64,000 nucleotides of DNA from Draconibacterium sp. (lineage in GTDB: Bacteria > Bacteroidota > Bacteroidia > Bacteroidales > Prolixibacteraceae): NCBI GenBank assembly GCA_011620585.1, contig WOYV01000078.1, forward strand, positions 1-64,000, written 5' to 3'. Below, one piece after another: positions 1-9,367 of the stretch (position 1 is the first letter of the stretch; each line of letters opens with the position of its first letter). The position numbers and the translations under genes were made by a program. The notes beneath the pieces are model-generated. The model was not told the DNA's origin. It did no database searches and was given only the letters and a program-made list of their open reading frames with translations.

Positions 1-1041
1 TACGCCGGACCGGATACAACGATCGGAGCGTGTCAAACCTATCCGTTTAACGAAGTTTATCCGACCGATAATAACTTGTTGTACCAATGGGAACCGGTTA
101 ACGGATTAAACGACCCTACTATTCCAAACCCCGTATTTACGCCCGGCGAAACCACATCGTATGTTCTAACGGTTACTACTTTGCTGGGTTATAAGTACAG
201 GGATACCGTTACCATCGCTGTGTCGGAAATTCAGGCAAACGCCGGAAACGATGTAATGATGGAAGCCGGAAATACGCTAATACTGAATGGATCAGAAAGT
301 ATTGGCGAAGCCTTAAATTATAGTTGGACAACCAACAACGGACAGATTGAAGAGGGCGCAAACACTGCCTTTCCGGTAGTGGGCCAACCCGGAACCTATT
401 ACCTGGTTGTGAACGACATTTTTGGTTGCTCTGATACCGATTCGGTAGTAGTTAGCTTGTTTGCCAATGCGCCCGTTGCTAACGACGATTACGATACCAC
501 AGCCTATATAACGGCGGTTACAATTAATGCATTAGCCAACGATTACGATCCGGACGATGATTTGGTGCCGGCTTCGTTAAACATTGTGGATTACCCGCAA
601 AACGGGGTGGTGGAAATCGACCCGTTCGATCAAACCATAATTTACACTCCGAATGAAAACTTTACCGGAACAGATATTTTTGAATACCAGGTTTGCGATG
701 TAACACAACTTTGCGACAATGCCAGGGTATATGTACTGGTTACCGCAACAAACTTCCTGATTCCGCAAGCCTTTACACCAAACGGCGATAATATTAACGA
801 TTTCTTCCAGATACTTGGCATCGAATATTATCCAAATAATTCAATACAGATTATTAACCGCTGGGGTAAAAAAGTATACGAAGCCAGGGCTTACGGCATC
901 GAAACAAATCCACGTTTCTGGGACGGAAAAGTCAATGTGGGAGGAACAAACGGGAACCTTCCAACCGGAACATATTATTATATAATCGATTTGGGCAACG
1001 GTGAAAAACCATTAGCCGGTTCAATTTATATCGACAGGTAA
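1..1041 (+). CDS. T9SS type B secreted adhesin-like protein, C-terminal part
   Basis: The reading frame is open from base 1, so this is the 3' end of a longer gene. The visible part has PKD/Ig-like beta modules, then a cadherin-like module (ANDDYDTT to YTPNENFTGTD, roughly residues 160-235 of the visible part), then an ending that starts IPQAFTPNGDNIND and contains NRWGKKVYE, FWDG and PTGTYYY. That ending is the classic CHU_C / gliding-motility-associated C-terminal domain, a type B sorting signal for the type IX secretion system. The protein is therefore expected at the cell surface or released, probably with an adhesive role. The stop codon abuts the ATG of a PorP/SprF gene, the usual pairing for type B substrates such as SprB-SprF. 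The ligand and full length cannot be known from this window. Confidence 0.9.
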   Translation, partial: YAGPDTTIGACQTYPFNEVYPTDNNLLYQWEPVNGLNDPTIPNPVFTPGETTSYVLTVTTLLGYKYRDTVTIAVSEIQANAGNDVMMEAGNTLILNGSESIGEALNYSWTTNNGQIEEGANTAFPVVGQPGTYYLVVNDIFGCSDTDSVVVSLFANAPVANDDYDTTAYITAVTINALANDYDPDDDLVPASLNIVDYPQNGVVEIDPFDQTIIYTPNENFTGTDIFEYQVCDVTQLCDNARVYVLVTATNFLIPQAFTPNGDNINDFFQILGIEYYPNNSIQIINRWGKKVYEARAYGIETNPRFWDGKVNVGGTNGNLPTGTYYYIIDLGNGEKPLAGSIYIDR

Positions 1042-1950
1042 ATGAGAAGAGCAAATAAAATAGCGGTTTATGTAATTGTTGCACTAACAATTCTTCTGAC
1101 GGCCAATCGAACGCTTGCACAGCAGGATCCTTTGTACACGCAGTACATGGACAATTTGCTGGTTATAAATCCTGGTTATGCCGGTTCAAAAAGTATCGGG
1201 AATGCCATGGTGGTTGCCCGCAGCCAGTGGGTTTCGTTCGACGGGGCCCCTGCAACACGTTCGTTTGCCTATAATACTCCCATCGAAGGCAAAAATGTTG
1301 GAATAGGATTTTCTGTGCTTTCAGATAAAATAGGACCCATGAAACAAACCGGAGTCTACATCGATTATTCCTATTTTCTTCAGGTTTCTGATAAATACCG
1401 GCTTGGGATGGGATTAAAAGCAGGTGTGAGTTTTTTCCGTGCCAACCTTACCGACCTCATAACCATTACACCCGATCCGATTTTTGACAACGATATTTAC
1501 GAAAACTTCCTGCCAAACGTAGGTATTGGTTTTTACCTGTATTCTGCTGATTCCTATTTTGGATTATCGGTTCCACGCCTTATTGAAAACCGTATCACCC
1601 GCGAAGAAGTGAGTACCGAGTATGTGAATAAACAACAAATGCACCTGTATTTTGTGGGAGGTAGCTTGTACAGGCTTAACGACGATTTCCAGCTCAAAAT
1701 CAGTGGACTGATGAAATGGGTACATAATGCCCCGGTTTCATTCGATGCGACTGCTTTGTTCGGTTTTAAAGAAAAATTCTGGGTCGGGGGCATGTACCGG
1801 CTGGATGCCGCTTATGGCGTAATTGCACAATTTAGCCCCATCCCCGAACTAACTATCGGTTACTCTTACGACATCACTATAACTAAATTAGGTGGCTACC
1901 AAAGTGGTTCGCACGAAGTAATGTTAAGTTATGGGTTCAGCCTCTTTTGA
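1042..1950 (+). CDS. PorP/SprF-family type IX secretion outer-membrane protein
   Basis: This is a 302-residue protein with an N-terminal signal peptide (hydrophobic stretch ending near TLAQQ) and the family hallmark QDPLYTQYMDN right after cleavage, then the NPGYAGS motif. The rest is a run of amphipathic strands ending in SYGFSLF, an outer-membrane beta-barrel with a terminal aromatic. PorP/SprF proteins bind type B C-terminal domains and help deliver or anchor those substrates on the cell surface. The ATG follows the stop codon of the upstream CHU_C gene directly, so the two are cotranscribed and probably coupled in translation. The likely client is that upstream protein. Confidence 0.93.
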   Translation: MRRANKIAVYVIVALTILLTANRTLAQQDPLYTQYMDNLLVINPGYAGSKSIGNAMVVARSQWVSFDGAPATRSFAYNTPIEGKNVGIGFSVLSDKIGPMKQTGVYIDYSYFLQVSDKYRLGMGLKAGVSFFRANLTDLITITPDPIFDNDIYENFLPNVGIGFYLYSADSYFGLSVPRLIENRITREEVSTEYVNKQQMHLYFVGGSLYRLNDDFQLKISGLMKWVHNAPVSFDATALFGFKEKFWVGGMYRLDAAYGVIAQFSPIPELTIGYSYDITITKLGGYQSGSHEVMLSYGFSLF

Positions 1951-2014
1951 CGTAGGCCTTCGGGTGAATCGACAGCCACAAAATAGAAGCTAATTATCAA
2001 TTTCTTTAACCGAA

Positions 2015-4759
2015 TTATTTGATTATGATCTTCTGAGTCGAGATATTGTCGTTAAATACGGTCCGCAAAAAATAAATTCCCGGAACACATTCCCGAACAT
2101 CCAATTGAGCCTTATCCTGGTTTATTTCAACACGTTGCTGAATCATTTTTCCCTGTAACGAATACAATTGTATTTGCTGAATTTTTTTGCCTGCTTCAAC
2201 AACCAGAACTTCACTGGCAGGATTAGGGTAAATGTTCACTTTGGCTTGTTTTTCCTGAATTGTTTCAATATCCGTAATTACTTTTGGATTGTCAAATTTA
2301 CGGGTCGAATACAAACGGTACTCGCCAGGTTCAAGGTTCAGAACCTGCGCAGCATTTGTGATTTCAATCGAATCGCGGCTAAAAAATTCGTACCATTTGC
2401 CAGTTGTTGGAAATACGACGCTAGACGATTGTAACCCGATATCGAAATTACCTGTGGCAAGCACATGATTTTCTCCTGTTGAAAGGGTGTACCACTTGGC
2501 TGCACCTTCCAGTTGATAAAACAGGCTGTCGGGCGAAAACTCTTCGTAAGTTTGTTTCAACTCATTTAGTTTTGCCATCACCTGGAAAAGATCAGTGCGG
2601 TCGGGATTATCGAGATAATGCCAGTATGGAGGTTTGGGTGCCGTCCGGCAGTCGTTGCTGATTGTACCGTCTTCGCAACGGTTGATCGACAGGTCGTAGC
2701 CGCGTTCTCCAAACTGCCAGATCATTTTTGGTCCGGGAAGCAACAGGTTAAAAACAGAATTCAGTTCAATTCTTTTGAGCGCTGTAGCCTGATTTTTTAT
2801 GTTATAACTGTCGGAGGCAAGCCCGGTTTTCTTAATGTCGTACATAATCCGTTCTTCGTCGTGGCTTTCGGGGTACGAAACCAGGTTGGCGCTGTTCCAG
2901 CCACGTTCCTTGTAAACCGCCCAGCTCAAATCCGATTCGTTGTAATTTCCACGGGCAGCCTGCAGATAAGTGTTGTGCATGTTTCCCCATAACAAAATGC
3001 CGTGGTTGGCCAGCACAGTTTCCTCGCTGTTATCGCTTAAATGCTCGAAAATGACTATGTTGTCGGGGTCGCGTTTCCGGATTTCGTTCGCCATGCGTTC
3101 CAATATCGCCATGCGCGAGGCATCGTAAGCCCAGCCATCGCCTGTTTTTTGGGTAAAACCCTTGGTGAAGTCGAAACGGAATCCATCTACTTTGTATTCG
3201 TTTATCCAAAAGCTGTTAACGCTATCTACCAGCTCTTTAACAACATCTCTTTCGTGGTTAAAATCGTAACCCCACGAATAGGTCGTATTCGGAGAAGAGA
3301 CATTGTACCATGGATTTTCGGGCAAAATAGTCCAGTTGTCCATGTACATTTGCACAAACGGGCTTTGCCCGTAACTGTGGTTCAGTACCATGTCGATAAG
3401 CACGGCGATTCCACGTTTGTGGCATTCGTCGATCAGTTCTTTCAGTTTGTTTTTAGGGCCGTAAGCTTTGTCGGGAGCAAAGTAAAACGAAGGGTTGTAA
3501 CCCCAGCTGTTGTTTCCTTCAAATTCGTTTACCGGCATCAACTCAAGCACATTTATCCGCAGGTCTTCAAGGTAATCCAGTTGGTCGATCACTCCCTGAA
3601 AACTTTGATCGGCAGTAAAATCGCGAACCAGTAATTCGTAAATTACGAGTTTGTTTTTATCAGGAGCGTGAAAATCACTGACCTGCCAGTTGTAGGCTAT
3701 TTGTCCGGTTTGCAGAACGGCGGCTACACCTTCAGTTTTCCCGGTGGGATAAGTCATCAGGTTGGGATAAATAGCTGAAGAAATGTACTGATCGTTCCAT
3801 GGGTCCAGGATTTTTTCGGCATACGGATCAGCAATCCGAATTTCGCCATCGATGAAATATTGAAACGCATATTCTTTTCCTTTTTCAAGGTTTGGAATTT
3901 CGAGCCAGAAGTAATCGCCGTCTTTTTTCATCTGGTAGTTTGCATCCACTTCCCAGTTATTGAAATCGCCGATCACAAATACAAAGTTTTTAAGCGGTGC
4001 AAACAGCGCCAGTGCAACTGTGTTATCGTCGATATAATTAATGCCTTTTTTGTATGCAGCCGGTATTGGTTCGCTAACAATTTCGCTGCGTACGAATATT
4101 TTCATCGAATCAAAAACGGTCTCATTGTTGGCGGTGGCCCCGGCAATCAACCAATACGGTCCACCTTCGGTAAATGTATAATTGGTATTGATTTGGGTTC
4201 CGGTAGTTTCAGCCAGCAAAGCATCGTTGAGGTGCAACTTTAGCGCAGCTTCCACCGATGAGCGTGCACTGATTGAAACAGCCTGGTTAATTTCAAGAAT
4301 TGATGTTCCGGCAGGTTCGGTAATATCAACCACCAAGCCTTCTTCAAATACGCTAACAAACAGGTCGTTGGTTTGTGCACTATTATCCGCTGCGCGAAAA
4401 ACAAAGCACAGTTCGGTAACTTTATCGCCTGCTGCAACGCTGTAAAAAGTATTAATGTCGGGAGAAATTTCAAGTTCGTAAATTCCGCCTCCCTTGTTGG
4501 TTAGTTTGGGTTGAGTGGTATTGTTACCCCACGATTCGATTACATTTTGCCACTGTCCTTTTCCTTCGATGGTAACGCCGGTGTGTGCATACAAATCGCC
4601 CGTAAAATAACCGAGCCGGCTTTCTTTCGACGAATCGAAAGTGATTACAACTTTGCCACTGGCCACTGGCAATTCAGGATTGGTGGTAATTTGTGCCGAA
4701 AGGTTTAATACAAATAAACCACTTAGGAGAAGGGTAAAGAAACGTAACATATTGTTCAA
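2015..4759 (-). CDS. GH13 alpha-amylase with T9SS type A sorting domain
   Basis: This 914-residue protein has a signal peptide (about 1-22), two N-terminal beta-sandwich regions, a CBM48/E-set module (FVIGDFNNWE) and a GH13 barrel. Region I is DMVLNHS, region II is DGFRFD with nucleophile Asp530, region III is FEHLSD with acid/base Glu572, and region IV is ESHDEER with Asp634. The C-terminus carries NIYPNPASE and ends in KIIIK, a type A T9SS sorting domain, so the enzyme should be secreted or surface-attached. It is the last gene of the leftward sus operon and probably makes the first cuts in starch or glycogen. CBM48-GH13 architecture also occurs in pullulanases and branching enzymes, so exact specificity is open. 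A hairpin separates it from the gene upstream. Confidence 0.9.
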   Translation of the reverse strand: MNNMLRFFTLLLSGLFVLNLSAQITTNPELPVASGKVVITFDSSKESRLGYFTGDLYAHTGVTIEGKGQWQNVIESWGNNTTQPKLTNKGGGIYELEISPDINTFYSVAAGDKVTELCFVFRAADNSAQTNDLFVSVFEEGLVVDITEPAGTSILEINQAVSISARSSVEAALKLHLNDALLAETTGTQINTNYTFTEGGPYWLIAGATANNETVFDSMKIFVRSEIVSEPIPAAYKKGINYIDDNTVALALFAPLKNFVFVIGDFNNWEVDANYQMKKDGDYFWLEIPNLEKGKEYAFQYFIDGEIRIADPYAEKILDPWNDQYISSAIYPNLMTYPTGKTEGVAAVLQTGQIAYNWQVSDFHAPDKNKLVIYELLVRDFTADQSFQGVIDQLDYLEDLRINVLELMPVNEFEGNNSWGYNPSFYFAPDKAYGPKNKLKELIDECHKRGIAVLIDMVLNHSYGQSPFVQMYMDNWTILPENPWYNVSSPNTTYSWGYDFNHERDVVKELVDSVNSFWINEYKVDGFRFDFTKGFTQKTGDGWAYDASRMAILERMANEIRKRDPDNIVIFEHLSDNSEETVLANHGILLWGNMHNTYLQAARGNYNESDLSWAVYKERGWNSANLVSYPESHDEERIMYDIKKTGLASDSYNIKNQATALKRIELNSVFNLLLPGPKMIWQFGERGYDLSINRCEDGTISNDCRTAPKPPYWHYLDNPDRTDLFQVMAKLNELKQTYEEFSPDSLFYQLEGAAKWYTLSTGENHVLATGNFDIGLQSSSVVFPTTGKWYEFFSRDSIEITNAAQVLNLEPGEYRLYSTRKFDNPKVITDIETIQEKQAKVNIYPNPASEVLVVEAGKKIQQIQLYSLQGKMIQQRVEINQDKAQLDVRECVPGIYFLRTVFNDNISTQKIIIK

Positions 4760-4765
4760 ATTTTA

Positions 4766-4804
4766 GAAAACAGAAACCCCTCCAAAAAATCGAAGAGGTT
4801 TCTG
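4766..4804 (-). terminator. Intercistronic hairpin between the susF-like gene and the amylase
   Basis: AGAAACCTC pairs with GAGG(GG)TTTCT on the minus strand with a two-base bulge, followed by TTTTCT. It lies between two genes that otherwise read as one operon, so it could be a partial terminator or an RNA-stability element that lowers amylase expression. Confidence 0.5.
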
Positions 4805-4824
4805 ATCAAATCAATTAATTCTAA

Positions 4825-6666
4825 CTAATTTTTAGTAACAGTAGCAGTCAATCCCCAGGGATCGAAAGTTATTGTATAGTTACCGGTTTCTGCCACGGCA
4901 ATGTTGTCGCCACCAGCAGAAAGTGCATTAACATCGCTTCCATAGTTAATATCCCAGGCATCGTTTGCACGGAATTTAAATGATCCGGCAACCAGGTCAA
5001 TCGTGACGGTGAAAATGCCATTATCGGCATCCCAGGTCATGTTGGTGTCGTTGTCCCAGCCACCCGGAGTAGCATCGCCAATTACGCCCCAACGATTAGC
5101 GCTGTATGTGTACTCATTTGGTGTACTGAAATCAAGAGTTATCGCATAATCAGCTTCCAGGTCAACAGGAATATTTGCACCGCCAGCCTGAAGTATTCCG
5201 TCAGCAGCATCGCTGCCATAGTTGAAACCCCAGTCGTGGTTGGCGCGGAACTTAATTTCGGCAGCCGTTAAGTGCATCCCGCCTTGCCATTTTGCGTCTT
5301 CAGGAGAATATGCCAATGGCGTTTCATCGTCCCATCCGCTTGGCGATGCACTTCCAATTACACCCCAAACCGTTGGTATTGCAGTGAATGTTCCGGCATC
5401 AGCATCAGCATTTAGTTTGTAATAACCGGCAGGTGAGTGAACGTTGTCAGCACCTGCATCGAGTACTCCTCCACCGCCGTCGCCGTAGTTAGGGCCGTCC
5501 CAGTTTGGTTGAGTAGCAAATTTCCATTGGTTATCAGAATTCGCCATATAAACATAACCTTCAAGGCTGCTGCCGTTTTCGATAGTACTCATGATGTACG
5601 GTGAGTTTTCCGGCGACCAGTTTGACAATCCCGAGCCTGGGTAACTTGCCTCAACATAATCGCCCGGAATGTACCAGGTAAGAATATCAGCAAGCGTAGT
5701 GAATTCAATGTTTTCGCCATAACCTGTACCAGTGCTGTTTGTGGCAAATGCACGGACATAATAAGTAGTATTTATTTCCAGATTGGTAATGTCGATAACA
5801 AACGAATCCATTTCCATAGTGGCTTCAATAACATTGTCCGTCGTGGTTGGTTCCGGGCTCATTCCCCAAACAATACCATAAGTCGTAATCTCGTCACCAC
5901 CGTTATTTGTTACCGCTCCGCCGGCAACAGTAGAAGTTTTTGTAATTCCGGTAACCGTTGCTGTTGTAACCTTTGGTAAATCAACTAAAGTAGTAAATGT
6001 TACCTGCGGGCCATAACCTGTTCCAGCAACATTTGTAGCATAAGCACGCACATAATAGGTCGTGTTTCCCTGTAATTCAGAAAGAGTACTTTCAAATGCA
6101 CCTGTTCCTTCGCCATCAGTAGTTTTACTGTCAGCTACTGTTGGATTTTCTGAAGCGCCAAAACAAATACCACGTGCGCTAACATCAGCCCCGCCGCTTC
6201 CGGTAACTTCGCCTCCCCCACTTGCTGAATTACCTGTAATGTTGGTAATTGTTGCAGTAGTCAGGAACGGAACAACCGGTAAAGTGGTGAAGCTTAATTC
6301 TTCACCATAAACTGTTCCGGCTTCACCTGTTGCGTAAGCCCGTGCGTAATATTTTGTGGCATAACTGAGCCCCGACAATGTGACATAAAATGTTGCATTG
6401 GGGGAGTTTTTTGTATACATCGTTTTGCTGTCGTCAATGGTTGGGCCTTCTGTTGTGCTATAGCAAATGCCGCGTTCGGCAAAGCCATCCCCTTCGGCAA
6501 TTATATAACCAACAACTGTTGCAGAGTCGGATGTTACATTTAAGGTATTAGCCGTTGAGAGTGTTGGTTCCAATCGAACATCTGCAGTATCTTCGGTACA
6601 GGCTGAAAACATTGCAACAGCCAGGATTAATGAAGCAAATATGGTGAATATTCTATTTCGTTTCAT
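4825..6666 (-). CDS. SusF-like outer-membrane starch-binding lipoprotein with FN3-like repeats
   Basis: The chosen start is MKRNRIF (base 6666), 14 codons inside the longest frame, because it gives a clean lipoprotein signal with Cys23 in MFSAC. The mature protein has three tandem FN3-like repeats of about 90 residues (each with YYARAYAT or YYVRAFATN and ending in FTTL), then three C-terminal modules. The last two modules share WGVIG, GW and KFRAN with each other and with the end of the neighbouring SusE-like protein; this is the SusE/SusF starch-binding fold. Family knowledge places such proteins on the outer leaflet of the outer membrane, holding starch near SusC/SusD. FN3-like repeats in place of the usual SusE/F N-terminal domain may act as a stalk. 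It follows the SusE-like gene with a 4-base gap. Confidence 0.85.
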   Translation of the reverse strand: MKRNRIFTIFASLILAVAMFSACTEDTADVRLEPTLSTANTLNVTSDSATVVGYIIAEGDGFAERGICYSTTEGPTIDDSKTMYTKNSPNATFYVTLSGLSYATKYYARAYATGEAGTVYGEELSFTTLPVVPFLTTATITNITGNSASGGGEVTGSGGADVSARGICFGASENPTVADSKTTDGEGTGAFESTLSELQGNTTYYVRAYATNVAGTGYGPQVTFTTLVDLPKVTTATVTGITKTSTVAGGAVTNNGGDEITTYGIVWGMSPEPTTTDNVIEATMEMDSFVIDITNLEINTTYYVRAFATNSTGTGYGENIEFTTLADILTWYIPGDYVEASYPGSGLSNWSPENSPYIMSTIENGSSLEGYVYMANSDNQWKFATQPNWDGPNYGDGGGGVLDAGADNVHSPAGYYKLNADADAGTFTAIPTVWGVIGSASPSGWDDETPLAYSPEDAKWQGGMHLTAAEIKFRANHDWGFNYGSDAADGILQAGGANIPVDLEADYAITLDFSTPNEYTYSANRWGVIGDATPGGWDNDTNMTWDADNGIFTVTIDLVAGSFKFRANDAWDINYGSDVNALSAGGDNIAVAETGNYTITFDPWGLTATVTKN

Positions 6667-6670
6667 TTTC

Positions 6671-7714
6671 TTAGTTTTTAGTAATTGTGGCACTGTAAGC
6701 GCTTCCAATCGATAGTGTTATGGTGTAGTTTCCGGCTTCGTTAATTGGAATGTTCTGGCTGCTTCCACTATTCCAAAGATTATCAAGTGTGTACTCCGGG
6801 TGGTCGTCGTTGCCAAGTCCCAGGTTTATACTTCCACTCCAGTCGTCGTTTATCCTGAATTTTACTGTTCCAGTAACCAAATTAAGAGTAATACTCCATA
6901 AGCCAGTTTGTGGATCGTATTCCATTTTTTGGTCAGGGGCATCCCATCCGTTTGGTGTTGCATCGCCAATTAAACCAATTCTGAAATCCAATAGCTCGTA
7001 AGTCATGTCGTTCAGGCTAACTGATAATTTGTGCCAGCCGGTAGATATTGGCGAAATTGCTGCACCGTTTTCTTCAAGAACACCACCACTACCTCCATAG
7101 GTAAGGGCATTGTCAGGTTCATATAAATTAAACGGCTTGGTTTCGTTGAGTTTCACATAGCCGGTGTATTCGCCGTTTCCTAATGCCGACTCAATTTTCT
7201 GGTCGATACCGGAGTTTAATATGTCTATGCGTGGTAAACCGTAAAGTGCGACATTTGCAGTTTCTGTTTCAGAGCTGTAATCGAATGAATCATCAGCTGC
7301 TCCCGGGGCGCCGGTCCCTGCATCAACAACTAACTGCGAACGAATTCTGAAGTCAACAGAGGAAACTTCATCGGCCGGGAATTTTTTCAATAACATCCCG
7401 TTTAAATCGCTAACTGTGATTTTGAATGAAGTACCCGAGGTGTTGCTTTGAATGGAAGTTACATCGCTAAAATTATTTCCGCTGGCACAGGCTTCGAGGA
7501 AATATTTTGTGGAAGCAACAAATCCCGGATCAACAGGAGTTCCAACAAATTCCAGTGTATCTGTTCCATTGTTTCGCTCCAAAGTTAAATCGGGCATAGA
7601 AACAATTGTTGGTGCAACAGGGCTTTCCGGCAGGAATATCTGGTCCCCGTCTTTTTCGCAGGAGAAAAGCGTGCCCAGCAGCCCTATGAAAGTTATAACT
7701 ATTAATTTTTTCAT
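6671..7714 (-). CDS. SusE-like starch-binding outer-membrane lipoprotein
   Basis: This 347-residue protein has a lipoprotein signal with Cys19 (GTLFSC). The N-terminal half, about residues 30-150, resembles the SusE outer-membrane domain (APTIVS, DTLEFVGTP). Two starch-binding-like modules follow; the second (GLIGDATPNGWDAP, TVKFRIN) closely resembles the last module of the downstream SusF-like protein, so the two genes share modules by duplication. It lies between susD and the SusF-like gene with gaps of 18 and 4 bases. Its role is inferred to be surface capture of alpha-glucans; the binding aromatics cannot be verified without a structure alignment. Confidence 0.85.
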   Translation of the reverse strand: MKKLIVITFIGLLGTLFSCEKDGDQIFLPESPVAPTIVSMPDLTLERNNGTDTLEFVGTPVDPGFVASTKYFLEACASGNNFSDVTSIQSNTSGTSFKITVSDLNGMLLKKFPADEVSSVDFRIRSQLVVDAGTGAPGAADDSFDYSSETETANVALYGLPRIDILNSGIDQKIESALGNGEYTGYVKLNETKPFNLYEPDNALTYGGSGGVLEENGAAISPISTGWHKLSVSLNDMTYELLDFRIGLIGDATPNGWDAPDQKMEYDPQTGLWSITLNLVTGTVKFRINDDWSGSINLGLGNDDHPEYTLDNLWNSGSSQNIPINEAGNYTITLSIGSAYSATITKN

Positions 7715-7732
7715 TTTATATGCTTTTTACGA

Positions 7733-9346
7733 TTAGTAACCGGTGTTTTGTGTGATGTTGCTGTTGGCCGAAACTTCGTCTCCCGGAATCGGGAAAAGAT
7801 CGAGATGACTACTGGTTGAAGTGCCTTCAAAAACGCCACCTTTCCATTGCCAGTTGTAAGTTCCGCTGGTGTATTGTCCAAAACGGACTAAATCAGTCCG
7901 GCGTTGAGCTTCGTAGTAAAACTCACGGGCGCGTTCGTCCAAAATAAACTGCGAAGTAAGTTCGCCGACAGTAATATTTCCATCGGTATTTCCGTAAGCA
8001 CGTTCTCTTATGATATTGATATCAGCAACCGCGTTATCCGGATTTCCCAGGTTGAATTCCGATTCTGCGCGCATTAAATAGGCATCAGCTAAACGGAAAA
8101 CAGGAAAATCGGTAGAAGCATGCTCTGCGTTATAATTTGCGGCCTGAGAACCATCGGCATTTTTAGCGGTAAATTTATAAACGCCAATGCCATAGTCTCC
8201 GCTTGATGAAGCACTTGGAATATCAATACTTCTTTTCATTTTCATAAAAACCCGTTTGTCTTTCGCTTGCGAGAAATCTACATCCGTCATATCAATTGGG
8301 CCACCATAAGTAGCTAAAGTGTCCACTAAAATATTCATGAAGTCTTTTCTTGCACGGTTGCCGTTCCAGTTGGTGTTCGATGTTAACCCGTGGTAATCTT
8401 CAGCCCTGATATAGGTAGCATCGCTACACGATTCGATAATAAAAGTAGTTCCTACGGCGCCTTGCGTATTAATACCATCTTGTTCCCAGGCAAAAATCAT
8501 TTCAGGATTGGCCCCATAATGGTTATCAGCGGTAAAGTTGTGACGGTAATCGTTGTTTAATGCATAGGCCCCGCTGTTAATTGCTTTGTTGCAATAGGTT
8601 ATACAATCGTCCCAATGTGCAGTTCCGGTGTAAACTTCGGCATTCAAATACACCCTGGCCAATAACATCCATGCAGCGCCTTTATCGGCTTGCGGATATG
8701 AATTCCCGGGGTCAGGAAGAATAGTTTCTATATCTTTTAGTTCCGAAACAACATACTCGAATAACTTTGCACGCTGAATTTGTTCAGGATAGAATTTCCC
8801 AACACCGTCTTCTTCGGTTGTAAACGGAGGATTTCCGAATAAATCCATAAACCAGTAATAGGCCAAAGCTCTCAGGAACCGGGCTTCAGCATTGTACTGG
8901 ACTACTTCAGGATCGGTATCGTCTTTTGTTAAGGCAATAAAATCGTTGGCATAAGTAATACTTAACCCCAAACGCTGGTAAAGAGCAGTAAGAAAAGGGT
9001 TGCTTGGGCTCCAGGTTTGTGTATTCAAATCAGAAATACCTACATCGCCCCAACCACAAATCGCTTCATCGGTAGTAATTTCCTGCAAATTCCAAAGTGC
9101 CCTCATCGTGGTAAAGAAGTTCTCGTCAGAAGCGCTAATATCGGCTCCTCCGTTTGCTCCCTGCCCTGCAATAATGAAACTGGCATAAATTTTACCTAAA
9201 ACCTGTTGCATGTACACAGGATCGTCTCCCAGGTTTCCGGCCATAATCACATCCGGGTCTTTTGGGCTAACGTCCAAATCATCAACGCACGATGTAATCA
9301 ACAGCGCTGATAGAAATATGATAAAAATTGATTTTAACTTATTCAT
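7733..9346 (-). CDS. susD: SusD/RagB-family starch-binding lipoprotein
   Basis: This 537-residue lipoprotein (Cys20 in LLITSC) has the family's typical length and motifs: an N-terminal VSPKDP segment, NAEARFLRALAYYWFMDLFG (TPR core), RLADAYLMRAES, and the C-terminal ARRTDLVRFG-type segment (here EAQRRTDLVRFG) with FPIP near the end. SusD is the lid over the SusC barrel that presents maltooligosaccharides for TonB-dependent import. It sits 21 bases downstream of susC and ahead of the SusE-like gene, the standard order. Starch or maltodextrin as ligand is inferred from the surrounding GH13 and GH65 genes. Confidence 0.95.
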   Translation of the reverse strand: MNKLKSIFIIFLSALLITSCVDDLDVSPKDPDVIMAGNLGDDPVYMQQVLGKIYASFIIAGQGANGGADISASDENFFTTMRALWNLQEITTDEAICGWGDVGISDLNTQTWSPSNPFLTALYQRLGLSITYANDFIALTKDDTDPEVVQYNAEARFLRALAYYWFMDLFGNPPFTTEEDGVGKFYPEQIQRAKLFEYVVSELKDIETILPDPGNSYPQADKGAAWMLLARVYLNAEVYTGTAHWDDCITYCNKAINSGAYALNNDYRHNFTADNHYGANPEMIFAWEQDGINTQGAVGTTFIIESCSDATYIRAEDYHGLTSNTNWNGNRARKDFMNILVDTLATYGGPIDMTDVDFSQAKDKRVFMKMKRSIDIPSASSSGDYGIGVYKFTAKNADGSQAANYNAEHASTDFPVFRLADAYLMRAESEFNLGNPDNAVADINIIRERAYGNTDGNITVGELTSQFILDERAREFYYEAQRRTDLVRFGQYTSGTYNWQWKGGVFEGTSTSSHLDLFPIPGDEVSANSNITQNTGY

Positions 9347-9367
9347 TTTTGAAATTGTTTTAATGGA

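Noticed and set aside
3041-3634. 197-codon open frame antisense to the T9SS amylase
   Set aside because: It covers the GH13 catalytic region on the other strand and has no protein-like signature.
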